A stretch of 64,000 bases of DNA from JBGVSA01 sp047605765 (GCA_047605765.1 JASGFB010000005.1:1-64000), one strand, 5' to 3'; positions 7,769 through 16,219 are shown, numbered from the stretch's first letter. Numbers and translations: made by a program. Notes: generated by a model from the sequence alone, not told the origin.

Positions 7769-8418
7769 CAGAAATACCACTGTGGCATGACCCGAACCTC
7801 CAGGTGCAAGCCTTGGGCCAGAATCTGGGCATCAAGGTCGGCTTTCACGGCCTCGGTGTAGCAAATGATGCCGATAAGCCCGGCGATTGGCACATGCCGG
7901 TGAACCAGAGCTTCGGCCTGATACCGTTCGATCTGTTCCGGGTCATCCGGGTTCCGCTTGAAATTGCGAGCCTGAAGCAGCGGCCAGTCGATCTCGCCCA
8001 AGTGAGCTACATCGTTGAAATACCGTGCTAATGGCGGATAAGCGTGCCGGTCAGTGAACACGAAATCCAAGCCCAAGTCACGAACTTTGTGGGCGCTGGA
8101 CACTAGGATGCAGATTTCCTCGTTCGCCCGCCGAGGGACTTCGCCCCGGCCTGTGTAGATGTTGTAGAGCATCGGCGAAAACGGGGTGAAATAGAACGGC
8201 ACATAGTCGGACAGCATTCCGCCGGGCGCGACCGGCACTGCCCGATGGCTGCGACGGTCGATCAGGTCGGTGTTGCCGATGACCACGTAACGCGGGTCTT
8301 GCGTGGGCGAGTTCTTGCTGTACAGGCCATTGCACAAAATCCACGATAGGTTGTCGCGGTGGACGATGCGCCAGATCAGCGCTTTCTCCGGGTTAAGGTT
8401 TGGATAGTGGTTAGCCAT
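7766..8418 (-). CDS. darT: DarT: ssDNA thymidine ADP-ribosyltransferase toxin
   Basis: This 216-residue protein is a DUF4433/DarT toxin, which uses NAD+ to ADP-ribosylate thymidines in single-stranded DNA; related systems block phage replication. Seen here are WRIVHRDNLSWILCNGL near the N terminus (His20), DRRSHRAVPVAPGG, YVPFYFTPFSPML, and RYQAEALVH with Glu169 at the position of the catalytic glutamate. The sequence looks complete. The start is the ATG at 8416-8418, behind GGAGG (complement of 8425-8429) with a 6-base gap; a TTG one codon earlier is also in frame. It overlaps darG by one to a few bases, so toxin and antitoxin are translated together. The stop ends at 7768. Confidence 0.93.
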
Positions 8419-8429
8419 CAACGACCTCC

Positions 8430-8753
8430 GATCTCACAATCAGGTGGTAGCCGAACCCGATACGGGAACCGTTGCTTGATAAGGTCGTCATCGGTGAAAG
8501 TTCCTGTGGCATATCCAGGCCGCTTGCTCCTGCATGGAGAACACACGATTTAGCAGGTAACCCAATCGCGGCACCATATCGTATCAACCCGTATTGGCTG
8601 CGTCGGCACGCGGGCCTGATGCGCGAGCGCATCTGGGTCGGCGCGTACGGTGCACAGGTGCGGTCGGCACCGCATGCAGTCGGCCGAGCTCGTTGGAGAG
8701 CGATTACGCTCGGATTACCGATTACGCTCGGATTACATGACGCCAGAAATGAA
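8430..8753. other. Intergenic region upstream of darT with an 18-bp tandem duplication
   Basis: No supported gene lies here. A 73-residue minus-strand frame (8411-8632) overlaps the darT start but lacks recognisable sequence or a good ribosome binding site. The region should contain the darTG promoter, though I cannot place it with confidence. The tandem repeat at 8701-8736 is listed separately. Confidence 0.4.
8701..8736. repeat. Perfect 18-bp tandem duplication
   Basis: The 18-mer CGATTACGCTCGGATTAC occupies 8701-8718 and is repeated exactly at 8719-8736. Within it GATTAC recurs, so the hexamer appears four times. It lies between the darTG module and the tRNA terminator. Confidence 0.8.
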
Positions 8754-8786
8754 AAAGGGTTACAGGACGATGTCCTGTAACCCTTT
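8754..8786 (-). terminator. Intrinsic terminator of tRNA-Ala
   Basis: A 15-bp perfect stem (8754-8768 with 8772-8786) closes on a 3-base loop. Read on the minus strand, the stem runs into a T-rich tail (complement of 8752-8756). It lies 10 bases after the tRNA 3' end, so it should end the tRNA transcript and insulate the neighbouring island. Confidence 0.85.
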
Positions 8787-8795
8787 GAATACCGG

Positions 8796-8871
<76 letters not shown>

Positions 8872-8884
8872 ACGCGAGCGGCAG

Positions 8885-8913
8885 ATTGTAGTCGCACTAT
8901 TTCGGTTTGCCAA
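8885..8913 (-). promoter_or_regulatory. Sigma-70 promoter of tRNA-Ala
   Basis: On the minus strand, TTGGCA (complement of 8908-8913) and TACAAT (complement of 8885-8890) are separated by exactly 17 bases (8891-8907). A GC-rich discriminator leads into the tRNA, as usual for stable RNA genes under stringent control. Confidence 0.8.
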
Positions 8914-9030
8914 GGTCCCGACGGCGCTTCGTGTCAGCCTTTCGGGGCCTTCGTGCGTTCTTAGAGGCGCACGCCGCTTTTCCGTCATCCGGCTGTGCTA
9001 AGTTGCGGCCGGATCGCGGAGGGCGAACGT

Positions 9031-10764
9031 TTGACCATCAATCACAAGCAGTTTTTCCCTCGCCAGGTGGTGGAGGCGACCGGCAACCGCTGGGACTGGG
9101 CCCTGCTGCCCATGGTCCTGGCCGTGGTGGTGCTGCTGTGTTATGGCGCGGCGCAGATGGCGCGCCCCTTCCAGATCGGCACGCCCTTGCCGCTGTCGCT
9201 CGACCCGGCAAGCCTGCCCTATTACCTGTTGCGCACCACGCTGCGCATGTTTGCGGCGATGGCGTTTTCGCTGCTCTTCGCCTGCGCCTTCGGCCTGCTG
9301 GCGGCCCGCTACCGCACGGCCGAAAAGGTGCTCATCCCGCTGCTGGACATCCTGCAGTCGATCCCGGTGCTGGGTTTTCTGTCGATCACGGTGACCGGCT
9401 TCATTGCCCTGTTCCCCGGCAACCTGCTGGGGGTGGAATGCGCGGCCATTTTCGCGATCTTCACCTCGCAGGCCTGGAACATGGCGTTCAGCCTGTACCA
9501 GTCATTCAAGACGGTGCCGTCCGAACTGAACGAGGCGGCACGCATTTTCCATTTGTCGCAATGGCAGCGCTTCTGGCGGCTGGACCTGCCCTTCGCGATG
9601 CCGAACCTGCTGTGGAACATGATGATGTCAATGTCCGGCGGCTGGTTTTTCGTGGTGGCCTCCGAGGCTATCTCGGTCGCCAACCAGGACATCAAGCTAC
9701 CCGGCATCGGCTCGTACATCGCGCTGGCGATCGAGGCGCGCGATCTGTCCGCCATCGGCTGGGCCATCGCCAGCATGCTGGTGGGCGTGCTGCTGTATGA
9801 CCAATTGTTCTTCCGCCCGCTGCTGGCCTGGGCAGACAAGTTCCGCTTCGAAGAAACCGGCGGCGGCGACGCGCAGCGTTCGTGGCTGCTCGTCTGGCTG
9901 CGCCGCACCGACCGCCTGCAAGCCATCGCGCTCGGCGTGGTGCGCTTGATCGAGCGCTCATTCACGCTGTTCCGCCGCGACTACGACGGCACCTCGATCC
10001 GCGCGCGTGGCACGCCGGGGCTGGAACGCTTCGAGCGGGCCTGGGACGCCGTCCTGGCCGCGTTGGTGTTGTGGGCCATCTGGCGCATGGCCTCGTTCAT
10101 TCATTCCGAGGTGGGCTGGGCGGAAGTCGGCCATGTGCTGCTGCTGGGCGGCGCCACGCTGGTGCGGGTACTGGTGCTGATCGCCCTGGCCTCGCTGATC
10201 TGGGTGCCGGTGGGGATCTGGATCGGCATGAATCCGCGCTGGGCCGGGCGCCTGCAGGCGGTGGCGCAGTTCTTGGCGGCGTTCCCGGCCAACCTGATGT
10301 TCCCGGTGGCGGTGATGTTCATCGTGCACTGGCATCTGAACCCGAACGTCTGGCTGTCGCCGCTGATGGTGTTCGGCACCCAGTGGTACATCCTGTTCAA
10401 CGTCATCGCCGGGGCCGCCAACATCCCGACCGAGCTGCGCTACGCGGCGCACAACCTGGGCCTGAGCGGCTGGCTCAAATGGCGACGCTATCTGCTGCCG
10501 GCGGTTTTTCCCAGTTTCGTCACCGGCGCCATCACCGCCAGCGGCGGTTCATGGAACGCCAGCATCGTGGCCGAGTACGTCACCTGGGGCGACACCACCC
10601 TGCATGCCTATGGGCTGGGCAGCTACATCGCCCACATGACGGCCATCGGCGATTTTCCGCGCATCGCGTTGGGCATCAGCGCCATGTGCCTGTTCGTGAT
10701 GGGACTCAACCATCTGTTGTGGCGGCGCCTGTACCGCCTGGCCGAAGAACGCGTCCACCTGTGA
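9031..10764 (+). CDS. Fused double-permease ABC transporter subunit (SsuC/TauC-like)
   Basis: This protein of about 577 residues carries two tandem BPD_transp_1 permease domains. The first coupling region is near SELNEAARIFHLSQWQRFWRL and the second near TELRYAAHNLGLSGWLKWRRY; each resembles the EAA loop of sulfonate/nitrate-type importers. I count about six membrane helices in each half. The start is probably the TTG at 9031, with GGAGG about 8 bases upstream; a GTG at 8995 is also in frame. The ATPase gene follows 17 bases after the stop. No periplasmic binding protein is present nearby, so the substrate cannot be named. Fused permeases of this kind are known in proteobacteria but poorly characterised. 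Confidence 0.85.
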   Translation: MTINHKQFFPRQVVEATGNRWDWALLPMVLAVVVLLCYGAAQMARPFQIGTPLPLSLDPASLPYYLLRTTLRMFAAMAFSLLFACAFGLLAARYRTAEKVLIPLLDILQSIPVLGFLSITVTGFIALFPGNLLGVECAAIFAIFTSQAWNMAFSLYQSFKTVPSELNEAARIFHLSQWQRFWRLDLPFAMPNLLWNMMMSMSGGWFFVVASEAISVANQDIKLPGIGSYIALAIEARDLSAIGWAIASMLVGVLLYDQLFFRPLLAWADKFRFEETGGGDAQRSWLLVWLRRTDRLQAIALGVVRLIERSFTLFRRDYDGTSIRARGTPGLERFERAWDAVLAALVLWAIWRMASFIHSEVGWAEVGHVLLLGGATLVRVLVLIALASLIWVPVGIWIGMNPRWAGRLQAVAQFLAAFPANLMFPVAVMFIVHWHLNPNVWLSPLMVFGTQWYILFNVIAGAANIPTELRYAAHNLGLSGWLKWRRYLLPAVFPSFVTGAITASGGSWNASIVAEYVTWGDTTLHAYGLGSYIAHMTAIGDFPRIALGISAMCLFVMGLNHLLWRRLYRLAEERVHL

Positions 10765-10781
10765 CGCATGCGAGCGCGCAT

Positions 10782-12092
10782 ATGTCAGAAGCATTGATCG
10801 AACTGCAGGGCGTGGGCAAATCGTTCCGCGCCACCGATGGCTCGCCCCGTGCCGTCCTCGAAGGCGTGGACTTCACCCTGGCCGAGGGCGAGATCGTGGC
10901 GCTGCTGGGTCAGTCGGGCTCGGGCAAGTCGACCTTGCTGCGCATCATGGCCGGCCTCATCGGTGCCGATGCCGGCGCCGTGCGCTATCGCGGCCAGCCG
11001 CTGTACGGCCCGGCGCGCGGCGTGAGCATGGTGTTCCAGTCCTTCGCCCTGTTCCCCTGGCTGACCGTGCAGCAGAACGTCGAACTCGGGCTGGAGGCCC
11101 AGGGCGTCGGCGCAGAGGAGCGCAGCGCGCGCGCCCAGGCGGCCATCGAGTTGATCGGCCTGTCGGGGTTCGAAGGCGCCCTGCCGCGCGAACTGTCCGG
11201 TGGCATGCGCCAGCGCGTCGGCATTGCACGGGCACTGGTGATGCAACCGCGCGTGCTGCTGATGGACGAGGCATTCTCGGCGCTCGATGTGCTCACCGGC
11301 GAGCGCCTGCGCGACGACATCCTGGAACTGTGGGAAGGCGGCAACATGCCCACGCGCGGCATCCTGGTGGTGTCGCACAACATCCAGGAAGCGGTGATGA
11401 TGGCCGATCGGGTGCTGATCTTCGCCAGCGACCCCGGCCACGTGCGCGCCGAGCTGCGCATCGATCTGCCGCGTCCGCGCAATGCCGACAGCATGGAGGT
11501 GCGCCGCCTGGTCGACGAGGTATACGCCCTGATGACGGTCAGCGCCGGCCGGCCGGGCCGCACGGCGGAACCTTCCCGCCACATGGGCGAGCGCTTGCCG
11601 GATGCCGACGTCAGCCGCATGGAAGGCGTGCTCGAACTGCTGGCGGGCGAGGTCTTTCATGGCCGCGCCGACCTGCCGCGCCTAGTGGAAGAATCGGAGC
11701 TCACCGACGGCGAACTGCTCACCGCCGCCAGCGCCCTGCACTTGCTGGGTTTCGCGGTGATGGCACATGGCGACATCGCGCTGACACCACTGGCGCGCAA
11801 TTTCGTTCGCGGCAGCAACACGCTGCGCCACGAATTGTTCGGCCAGCAGGTGTTGTCGCAGGTGCCGCTGGCCGCGCACATCCGCCACAGTCTGGAACAG
11901 GAACCGTCCGGCGAGCTGCCCGAGGGCCTGTTCCTCAAGCTGCTGCGCGAGCACATGGAGCCGGTCGAGGCCGAGCGCGTGCTCAAGGTCGCCATCGAAT
12001 GGGGCCGCTACGGCGAAGTGTTCGAATACAACTACAACACCGGCCTGATCCATCTGCCGGACGGCTCGGACGAGGCGGCCGCCAAGGCCTGA
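10782..12092 (+). CDS. ABC transporter ATPase with C-terminal AAA-associated domain
   Basis: This 436-residue protein has Walker A GQSGSGKST (43-51), Q-loop MVFQSFALFPW, signature LSGGMRQRVGIARAL and Walker B VLLMDEAFSALD, all of the nitrate/sulfonate-importer type. Residues from about 290 to the end form an extra domain (VSRMEGVLELL, then LTDGELLTAASALHLLGF, then EVFEYNYNTGLIHLP). It matches the AAA-associated C-terminal domain seen in some of these ATPases, of unknown, possibly regulatory, role. It pairs with the double permease just upstream and should energise import at the inner membrane. The start is ATG 10782; the frame is open far upstream, but that part overlaps the permease gene. 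Confidence 0.88.
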   Translation: MSEALIELQGVGKSFRATDGSPRAVLEGVDFTLAEGEIVALLGQSGSGKSTLLRIMAGLIGADAGAVRYRGQPLYGPARGVSMVFQSFALFPWLTVQQNVELGLEAQGVGAEERSARAQAAIELIGLSGFEGALPRELSGGMRQRVGIARALVMQPRVLLMDEAFSALDVLTGERLRDDILELWEGGNMPTRGILVVSHNIQEAVMMADRVLIFASDPGHVRAELRIDLPRPRNADSMEVRRLVDEVYALMTVSAGRPGRTAEPSRHMGERLPDADVSRMEGVLELLAGEVFHGRADLPRLVEESELTDGELLTAASALHLLGFAVMAHGDIALTPLARNFVRGSNTLRHELFGQQVLSQVPLAAHIRHSLEQEPSGELPEGLFLKLLREHMEPVEAERVLKVAIEWGRYGEVFEYNYNTGLIHLPDGSDEAAAKA

Positions 12093-12159
12093 CGGCGCGC
12101 CCTGCTAGAATCGACGCTTTGCCGGCGCGGCCTGGCCGCCGCGCCCCATCGGTCCCTTC

Positions 12160-12876
12160 ATGCAGCCCCCCGATCCTTCTACGCCCGGCCCGCGCGACGA
12201 ATTCCTCGGCGGCGTACGCGCCGAAGCCCCGCTGCTGCTGGGCGTCATCCCGTTCGGCCTGATCTACGGCGTGCTCGGCCTGGCTGCGGGCCTGCCGGGC
12301 TGGGCCGTGGTCCTGATGTCGTCGGTGGTATTCGGCGGCTCGTCCCAAGTGGTGTTCGCTCAACTGTGGGCAGCCGCCACCCCGCCGGCGATCCTCACCG
12401 CCACGGTCGGCGTGGTCAACGCCCGCCACGCGCTCTACAGCGCCAGCCTGGCACCGATCCTGCGCGCCCTGCCCCTGCGCTGGAAGCTCCTGCTGTCGTA
12501 TCTGCTCACCGACGAAGCCTATGCCGCCGCCATCGTGCGCCTGCGCGACGGCGCGCCGACAGCGCACCGGCATTACTTCCTGCTCGGCACGGGCATCACC
12601 CTGTGGACGGGCTGGCAACTGTCGTCGCTGGCTGGCGTCCTGGTCGGCTCGGCGATTCCATCGTCATGGTCGCTGGATTTTTCCATCCCGCTCACGTTCA
12701 TCGCCCTGCTGGTGATGGCCGCGCGCGGCCGCTCGGAAGTCATCGCGGCGCTGGTGGCGGCCGCCGCCGCGCTGGCCTTGCAGGGCATGCCGCACAAACT
12801 GTGGATCCTGGTGGCCGCCGCTGCCGGCATGGCGGCGGGTTGGCTGACGCGCCGGCGTGAGGAGGCCAAGCCATGA
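12160..12876 (+). CDS. azlC: AzlC-family branched-chain amino acid exporter, large subunit
   Basis: This 238-residue membrane protein has the AzlC/YgaZ hallmarks: an N-terminal GVIPFGLIYGVLGLAAGL, SSVVFGGSSQVVFAQL, NARHALYSASLAP and LTDEAYAAA, with about seven or eight hydrophobic segments. With its small partner it exports branched-chain amino acids across the inner membrane. The two genes overlap by four bases (ATGA at 12873-12876), so they are coupled. An extended -10-like element, TGCTAGAAT, lies at 12103-12111 in the gap after the ABC ATPase, so the pair probably has its own promoter. Confidence 0.9.
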   Translation: MQPPDPSTPGPRDEFLGGVRAEAPLLLGVIPFGLIYGVLGLAAGLPGWAVVLMSSVVFGGSSQVVFAQLWAAATPPAILTATVGVVNARHALYSASLAPILRALPLRWKLLLSYLLTDEAYAAAIVRLRDGAPTAHRHYFLLGTGITLWTGWQLSSLAGVLVGSAIPSSWSLDFSIPLTFIALLVMAARGRSEVIAALVAAAAALALQGMPHKLWILVAAAAGMAAGWLTRRREEAKP

Positions 12877-13199
12877 GCAACGATGTTCTGTGGATGACCA
12901 TGATCGCCTGCGGTGTGGTGACCTTTCTCATCCGTCTGTCATTGATCGCGGGCGGTCACTGGCTGCCGCAGGGCGGCCGCCTCGAAGCGCTGCTGCGCTA
13001 CGTGCCGCCGGCGGTGCTGGCGGCCCTGATCGCGCCGGATGTGCTCATGCCAGGCGGCACGCTGGCGCTGAGCGCCGGCAACCTGCGCCTGTGGGCCGCC
13101 GCCGCGGCCCTGCTGGCGGCCTATTTCACACGCAATGTGCTGGCCACCATCGTGGCCGGCATGGGTACGCTATGGCTGCTGCAAGCGGCAGTGGGCTAA
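12873..13199 (+). CDS. azlD: AzlD-family small subunit of branched-chain amino acid exporter
   Basis: This 108-residue protein has about four hydrophobic segments, the motif VTFLIRLS near the start and YVPPAVLAALIAP in the middle, as in AzlD/YgaH. It pairs with the AzlC subunit, whose stop it overlaps by four bases. It sits in the inner membrane. The length is normal for the family. Confidence 0.88.
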   Translation: MSNDVLWMTMIACGVVTFLIRLSLIAGGHWLPQGGRLEALLRYVPPAVLAALIAPDVLMPGGTLALSAGNLRLWAAAAALLAAYFTRNVLATIVAGMGTLWLLQAAVG

Positions 13200-13229
13200 G
13201 GCGCACACGATTCAGAGAAAGAACCACGC

Positions 13230-13535
13230 ATGGCACGCTACAAGATCGCCACCCTCATCGGCGGCGCCGGAGTCGACAACAACGGACTGGACAGCGATGA
13301 ACTGCTGGCGCTGCTGCACAAGGCGCGGCCGGATCTGTTCACCGACAACGCGGTGGAAGACTTCCACCTGCACCGCTACGTGATCCTGCACGGTGCGCCC
13401 ACGCGCGAGGCGGCGCTGGCCTGGGCCGAGGCGCACGACGTCAATCTGCACGGCGCCATCGAAAACCACGACGAGGTCTATCAGCTCTACGTCGGCTGGA
13501 CAGGGCTGGTCGATTTCGATTTGCCGACGCTGTAA
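13230..13535 (+). CDS. Conserved-looking hypothetical protein
   Basis: I do not recognise this 101-residue protein. It is soluble, acidic and histidine-rich in the middle (DFHLHRYVILHG), with no signal peptide or membrane segment. Codon use matches its neighbours. It begins 30 bases after azlD in the same direction, behind a purine-rich AGAGAAAGAA stretch, and may be in the same operon. Its 3' end overlaps the convergent LysR gene by 49 bases, which is unusual; either the overlap is real or the LysR C terminus is a read-through extension. Confidence 0.6.
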   Translation: MARYKIATLIGGAGVDNNGLDSDELLALLHKARPDLFTDNAVEDFHLHRYVILHGAPTREAALAWAEAHDVNLHGAIENHDEVYQLYVGWTGLVDFDLPTL

Positions 13536-14464
13536 GCCTGCGTCTGCGCGGCGAAGACTTCGCTGCAATTGCGCAGCGCGGCGCCCAGGGCGTCGATGAA
13601 CACGCGCGTGCGCGTGGGGATGAGCCGCCGCCCGGCGGTCACCGCCCACACCGTCACCGCCGGTGAGGTCCACTCGGGCAACACCCGCTCGATCAAACCC
13701 AGTTCGACGCTGGGCTGGGCAAAGCGCTCGGTGAACAGGGCGATGCCCAGACCGTGCGAAGCCAGTTGCAGGATCAGGCCCATCGAATTGGTGGCCAGCG
13801 GCCCCGACGGAATGCCGCGCCAGCGTTGCTCGCCGCATTCGAGGTCCCACTGCGCCACCTCGCCATTGCTGGCCACCAGTTGCAGGCCGGTGTGTTCGAG
13901 CAGATCCTGCGGCGTCCGCGGCCGACCATAGCGCGCCAGATAGGCCGGGCTGGCATACAGCGCGCCGCCCAACTCCGACAGCTTGCGCGCCACCAGGGTG
14001 GCATCGTCGGGCAGGCTGGGCGCGATGCGGATGGCCAGATCGAACTGTTCGGAGAGCAGATCGACACGGCGTGGCGACATGTCGAGTTCGAGCTGGATTT
14101 CCGGGTAGTCGCTGCAAAACTGCAGGAAGAAGCTCGTCAGCACCAGTCTTTCCGAAAAATCCGGCGGCATGGACACGCGCAGGCGCCCACGCGGCTTGGC
14201 CTGACGGAACTGCGCGAAAGCGGCGGCAGCGTCGACCTCTTCGGCCAGGCGGCGGGCATGGTCGAGCACACCCTGGCCGAAGTCGGTCAGGGCCAGTTGG
14301 CGCGTGCTGCGCGCCAGCAGACGCTCGCCCAGGCGCTGCTCCAACTGGGTGATGCGCCGCGACACGGTCGACTTGGGCAAGCCGGTACGCTCGGCGGCGC
14401 GCGAAAAGCTGCCGGTCTCGACGACGCGAGCGAACAGCAAGAGATCATTGGCGTCCATGTCCAT
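13487..14464 (-). CDS. LysR-family transcriptional regulator
   Basis: The N-terminal winged helix (about 1-60) shows LLLFARVVETGSFSRAAERTG, KSTVSRRI and LEQRLGERLLARSTR, followed by a LysR substrate-binding domain (about 90-295). Length from the ATG at 14464 is 325 residues; ATG 14458 is also possible, and the frame extends to 14497. It belongs to the AaeR/YafC-type branch often found beside oxidoreductases. The gene is divergent from the azoreductase at 14583. The 118-base gap carries an 11-base direct repeat with a 22-base period and an inverted repeat, likely its own binding sites. The C-terminal 16 residues overlap the convergent hypothetical gene. Confidence 0.9.
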   Translation of the reverse strand: MDMDANDLLLFARVVETGSFSRAAERTGLPKSTVSRRITQLEQRLGERLLARSTRQLALTDFGQGVLDHARRLAEEVDAAAAFAQFRQAKPRGRLRVSMPPDFSERLVLTSFFLQFCSDYPEIQLELDMSPRRVDLLSEQFDLAIRIAPSLPDDATLVARKLSELGGALYASPAYLARYGRPRTPQDLLEHTGLQLVASNGEVAQWDLECGEQRWRGIPSGPLATNSMGLILQLASHGLGIALFTERFAQPSVELGLIERVLPEWTSPAVTVWAVTAGRRLIPTRTRVFIDALGAALRNCSEVFAAQTQAYSVGKSKSTSPVQPT

Positions 14465-14495
14465 GAGTGGGCTCCCAGCGTTCCATGAGTGGAAC
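14460..14495. promoter_or_regulatory. Candidate LysR operator: phased repeat and inverted repeat
   Basis: TCCATGAGTGG occurs at 14460-14470 and again at 14482-14492, exactly 22 bases (two helical turns) apart. The second copy sits inside a perfect inverted repeat, GTTCCA (14480-14485) and TGGAAC (14490-14495). The first copy covers the LysR start codon, so binding would repress the regulator itself. Confidence 0.55.
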
Positions 14496-14582
14496 AATCA
14501 TATCCGTTTCATGGCCTTCCGGCCCACGGGCGTTGCCAATAGACTGCACTCACAGTCTGAACAACGCATACGGAGAACGGCA

Positions 14583-15179
14583 ATGAACATCCTGCAAATC
14601 AACGCCAGCGCACGCGGCAACGGTCAATCCACCCGCCTGGCCAACACCATCGTCGAACGCGTCATCCACGCTCACCCCGCCACCACGCACGTGGTGCGCG
14701 ATCTGGCGCTCAATCCCCTGCCGGTGCTGGATGAAGCAGCCCTGACGGCCTTGTTCACGGCGCCGGAGCAGCGCACCGCCGAGCAGGCCGCACGCGTCGC
14801 CATCGACGACGCCGTGATCGCCGAGATCCAGGCCGCCGACGTCGTCGTGCTGGGCGTGCCGATGTACAACTTCGGCGTGCCGATCCAGCTCAAGTCGTGG
14901 ATCGATGCGATTTCACGCGCTCGCGTCACGTTCGAGTACACCGCCAATGGTCCGCAAGGCCTGCTCAAGGGCAAGAAGGTCTACGTGGCGCTGGCCCGAG
15001 GCGGCCTGTACCGCGACACGCCGGCCGATTCGCAAGTGCCGTATCTGAAGACCGTGCTGGCCTTCCTGGGCATGACGGACGTGAGCTTCATCTACGCCGA
15101 AGGGCTGGCGATGGGCGAAGAAGCGGCCGCCAAGGCCTTTGCCCAGGCCGCCGAAGATCTGGAAACCGCGCTGGCCTGA
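14583..15179 (+). CDS. azoR: FMN-dependent NADH-azoreductase
   Basis: This 198-residue flavodoxin-fold protein begins NILQINASARGNGQSTRLA, the phosphate-binding loop for FMN. GVPMYNFGVPIQLKSWIDAISRAR and KGKKVYVALARGG are characteristic of AzoR. AzoR reduces azo compounds and quinones by two-electron transfer from NADH in the cytoplasm and protects against thiol-reactive electrophiles. The gene is divergent from a LysR regulator that probably controls it and is followed by two pirin genes. Start ATG 14583 follows GGAGAACGG. Confidence 0.9.
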   Translation: MNILQINASARGNGQSTRLANTIVERVIHAHPATTHVVRDLALNPLPVLDEAALTALFTAPEQRTAEQAARVAIDDAVIAEIQAADVVVLGVPMYNFGVPIQLKSWIDAISRARVTFEYTANGPQGLLKGKKVYVALARGGLYRDTPADSQVPYLKTVLAFLGMTDVSFIYAEGLAMGEEAAAKAFAQAAEDLETALA

Positions 15180-15253
15180 GCCCCCGCCCCCAACTTGACA
15201 ACAGAGAGCCAACCGCCCGCCCCGCCAGGCGGGCACCCACAGGAGAGAACACC

Positions 15254-16162
15254 ATGAACGATCCACGTCACACCCTTGCCGTCCAGACCGAGACCGTCGT
15301 GCGCTCGCGCGGCGTGGAACGCCTGGTGCGCGGCCAAGCCACATCCGATGGCGCCGGCGTCAAGCTCACGCGCGTGCTGACGCAGCACCTGCAGCGCCGG
15401 CTCGACCCTTTCCTGATGCTGGACGCTTTCCGCAACGACAATCCGGACGACTACATGGGCGGCTTCCCCGACCATCCGCACCGGGGCTTCGAGACGGTGA
15501 CCTACATGATCGCTGGGCGCATGCGCCACCGCGACAGCGCAGGCCACGAAGGCCTGCTGCAGAATGGCGGCGTGCAGTGGATGACGGCCGGCAGCGGCCT
15601 CATCCATTCGGAGCTGCCGGAGCAGGAAGACGGCCTGATGGAAGGCTTCCAGCTGTGGTTGAACCTGCCGGCCAAGAACAAGATGGTGGCGCCGTCGTAC
15701 CGCGACATCCCGGCCGAGGCGATCCCGGTCTTTAGCACCGACGCGGGGGCCACGGTCCACGTCATCGCGGGCCATAGCCACGGGGTGAATGGTGCGGTAA
15801 CGCGTCCGGACACCGCCCCCTTGTACCTGGACGTGCATCTGCCGGCAGGCGCCAGCTTCGCGCAGCGCATTCCGGCGGGCCACAATGCTTTCATCTACAC
15901 CTATCGCGGTGAGGTGGACGTGGACGGCACGCGCGTACCGGACCGCAACATGGGTCTGCTGGTCAACGACAGCCATGCCGACGGCATTGTGTTCACGGCC
16001 ACCGCCGATGCACGCGTGCTGATCATCGCCGGCCAGCCGCTCGACGAGCCGATCGCGCAGTACGGCCCGTTCGTGATGAACACGCAGGAAGAGATCATGC
16101 AGACGCTGATGGACTACCGCGCCGGCAAGTTCGAAGACGCGGTCGCCAAGGCTCTGCCGTAA
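15254..16162 (+). CDS. Pirin family protein (YhaK/YhhW-like)
   Basis: This 302-residue bicupin has the pirin metal-site motif HPHRGFETVTYMIAG in the N-terminal cupin, then WMTAGSGLIHSELPE and GFQLWLNLPAKNKM. Pirins bind iron or other metals; some bacterial members have quercetin 2,3-dioxygenase activity, others act as redox-sensitive regulators. The gene follows azoR by 74 bases behind an AGGAGAG ribosome binding site and is likely in the azoR unit. An intrinsic terminator (16191-16219) follows. The C-terminal half, including NTQEEIMQTLMDYRAGKF, is complete. Confidence 0.9.
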   Translation: MNDPRHTLAVQTETVVRSRGVERLVRGQATSDGAGVKLTRVLTQHLQRRLDPFLMLDAFRNDNPDDYMGGFPDHPHRGFETVTYMIAGRMRHRDSAGHEGLLQNGGVQWMTAGSGLIHSELPEQEDGLMEGFQLWLNLPAKNKMVAPSYRDIPAEAIPVFSTDAGATVHVIAGHSHGVNGAVTRPDTAPLYLDVHLPAGASFAQRIPAGHNAFIYTYRGEVDVDGTRVPDRNMGLLVNDSHADGIVFTATADARVLIIAGQPLDEPIAQYGPFVMNTQEEIMQTLMDYRAGKFEDAVAKALP

Positions 16163-16190
16163 CACACGCCTGACGACCCGCGCGCGGGGC

Positions 16191-16219
16191 AAACCCGGCA
16201 TCATTCGGATGCCGGGTTT
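16191..16219 (+). terminator. Intrinsic terminator after first pirin gene
   Basis: A 12-bp perfect stem, AAACCCGGCATC (16191-16202) with GATGCCGGGTTT (16208-16219), has a 5-base loop and a short T-run. It separates the first pirin from the second one 50 bases later. Confidence 0.8.

Noticed and set aside
8411..8632. 73-residue minus-strand frame overlapping the darT start
   Set aside because: Its sequence is not recognisable, it has no clear ribosome binding site, and darT has its own good GGAGG site.
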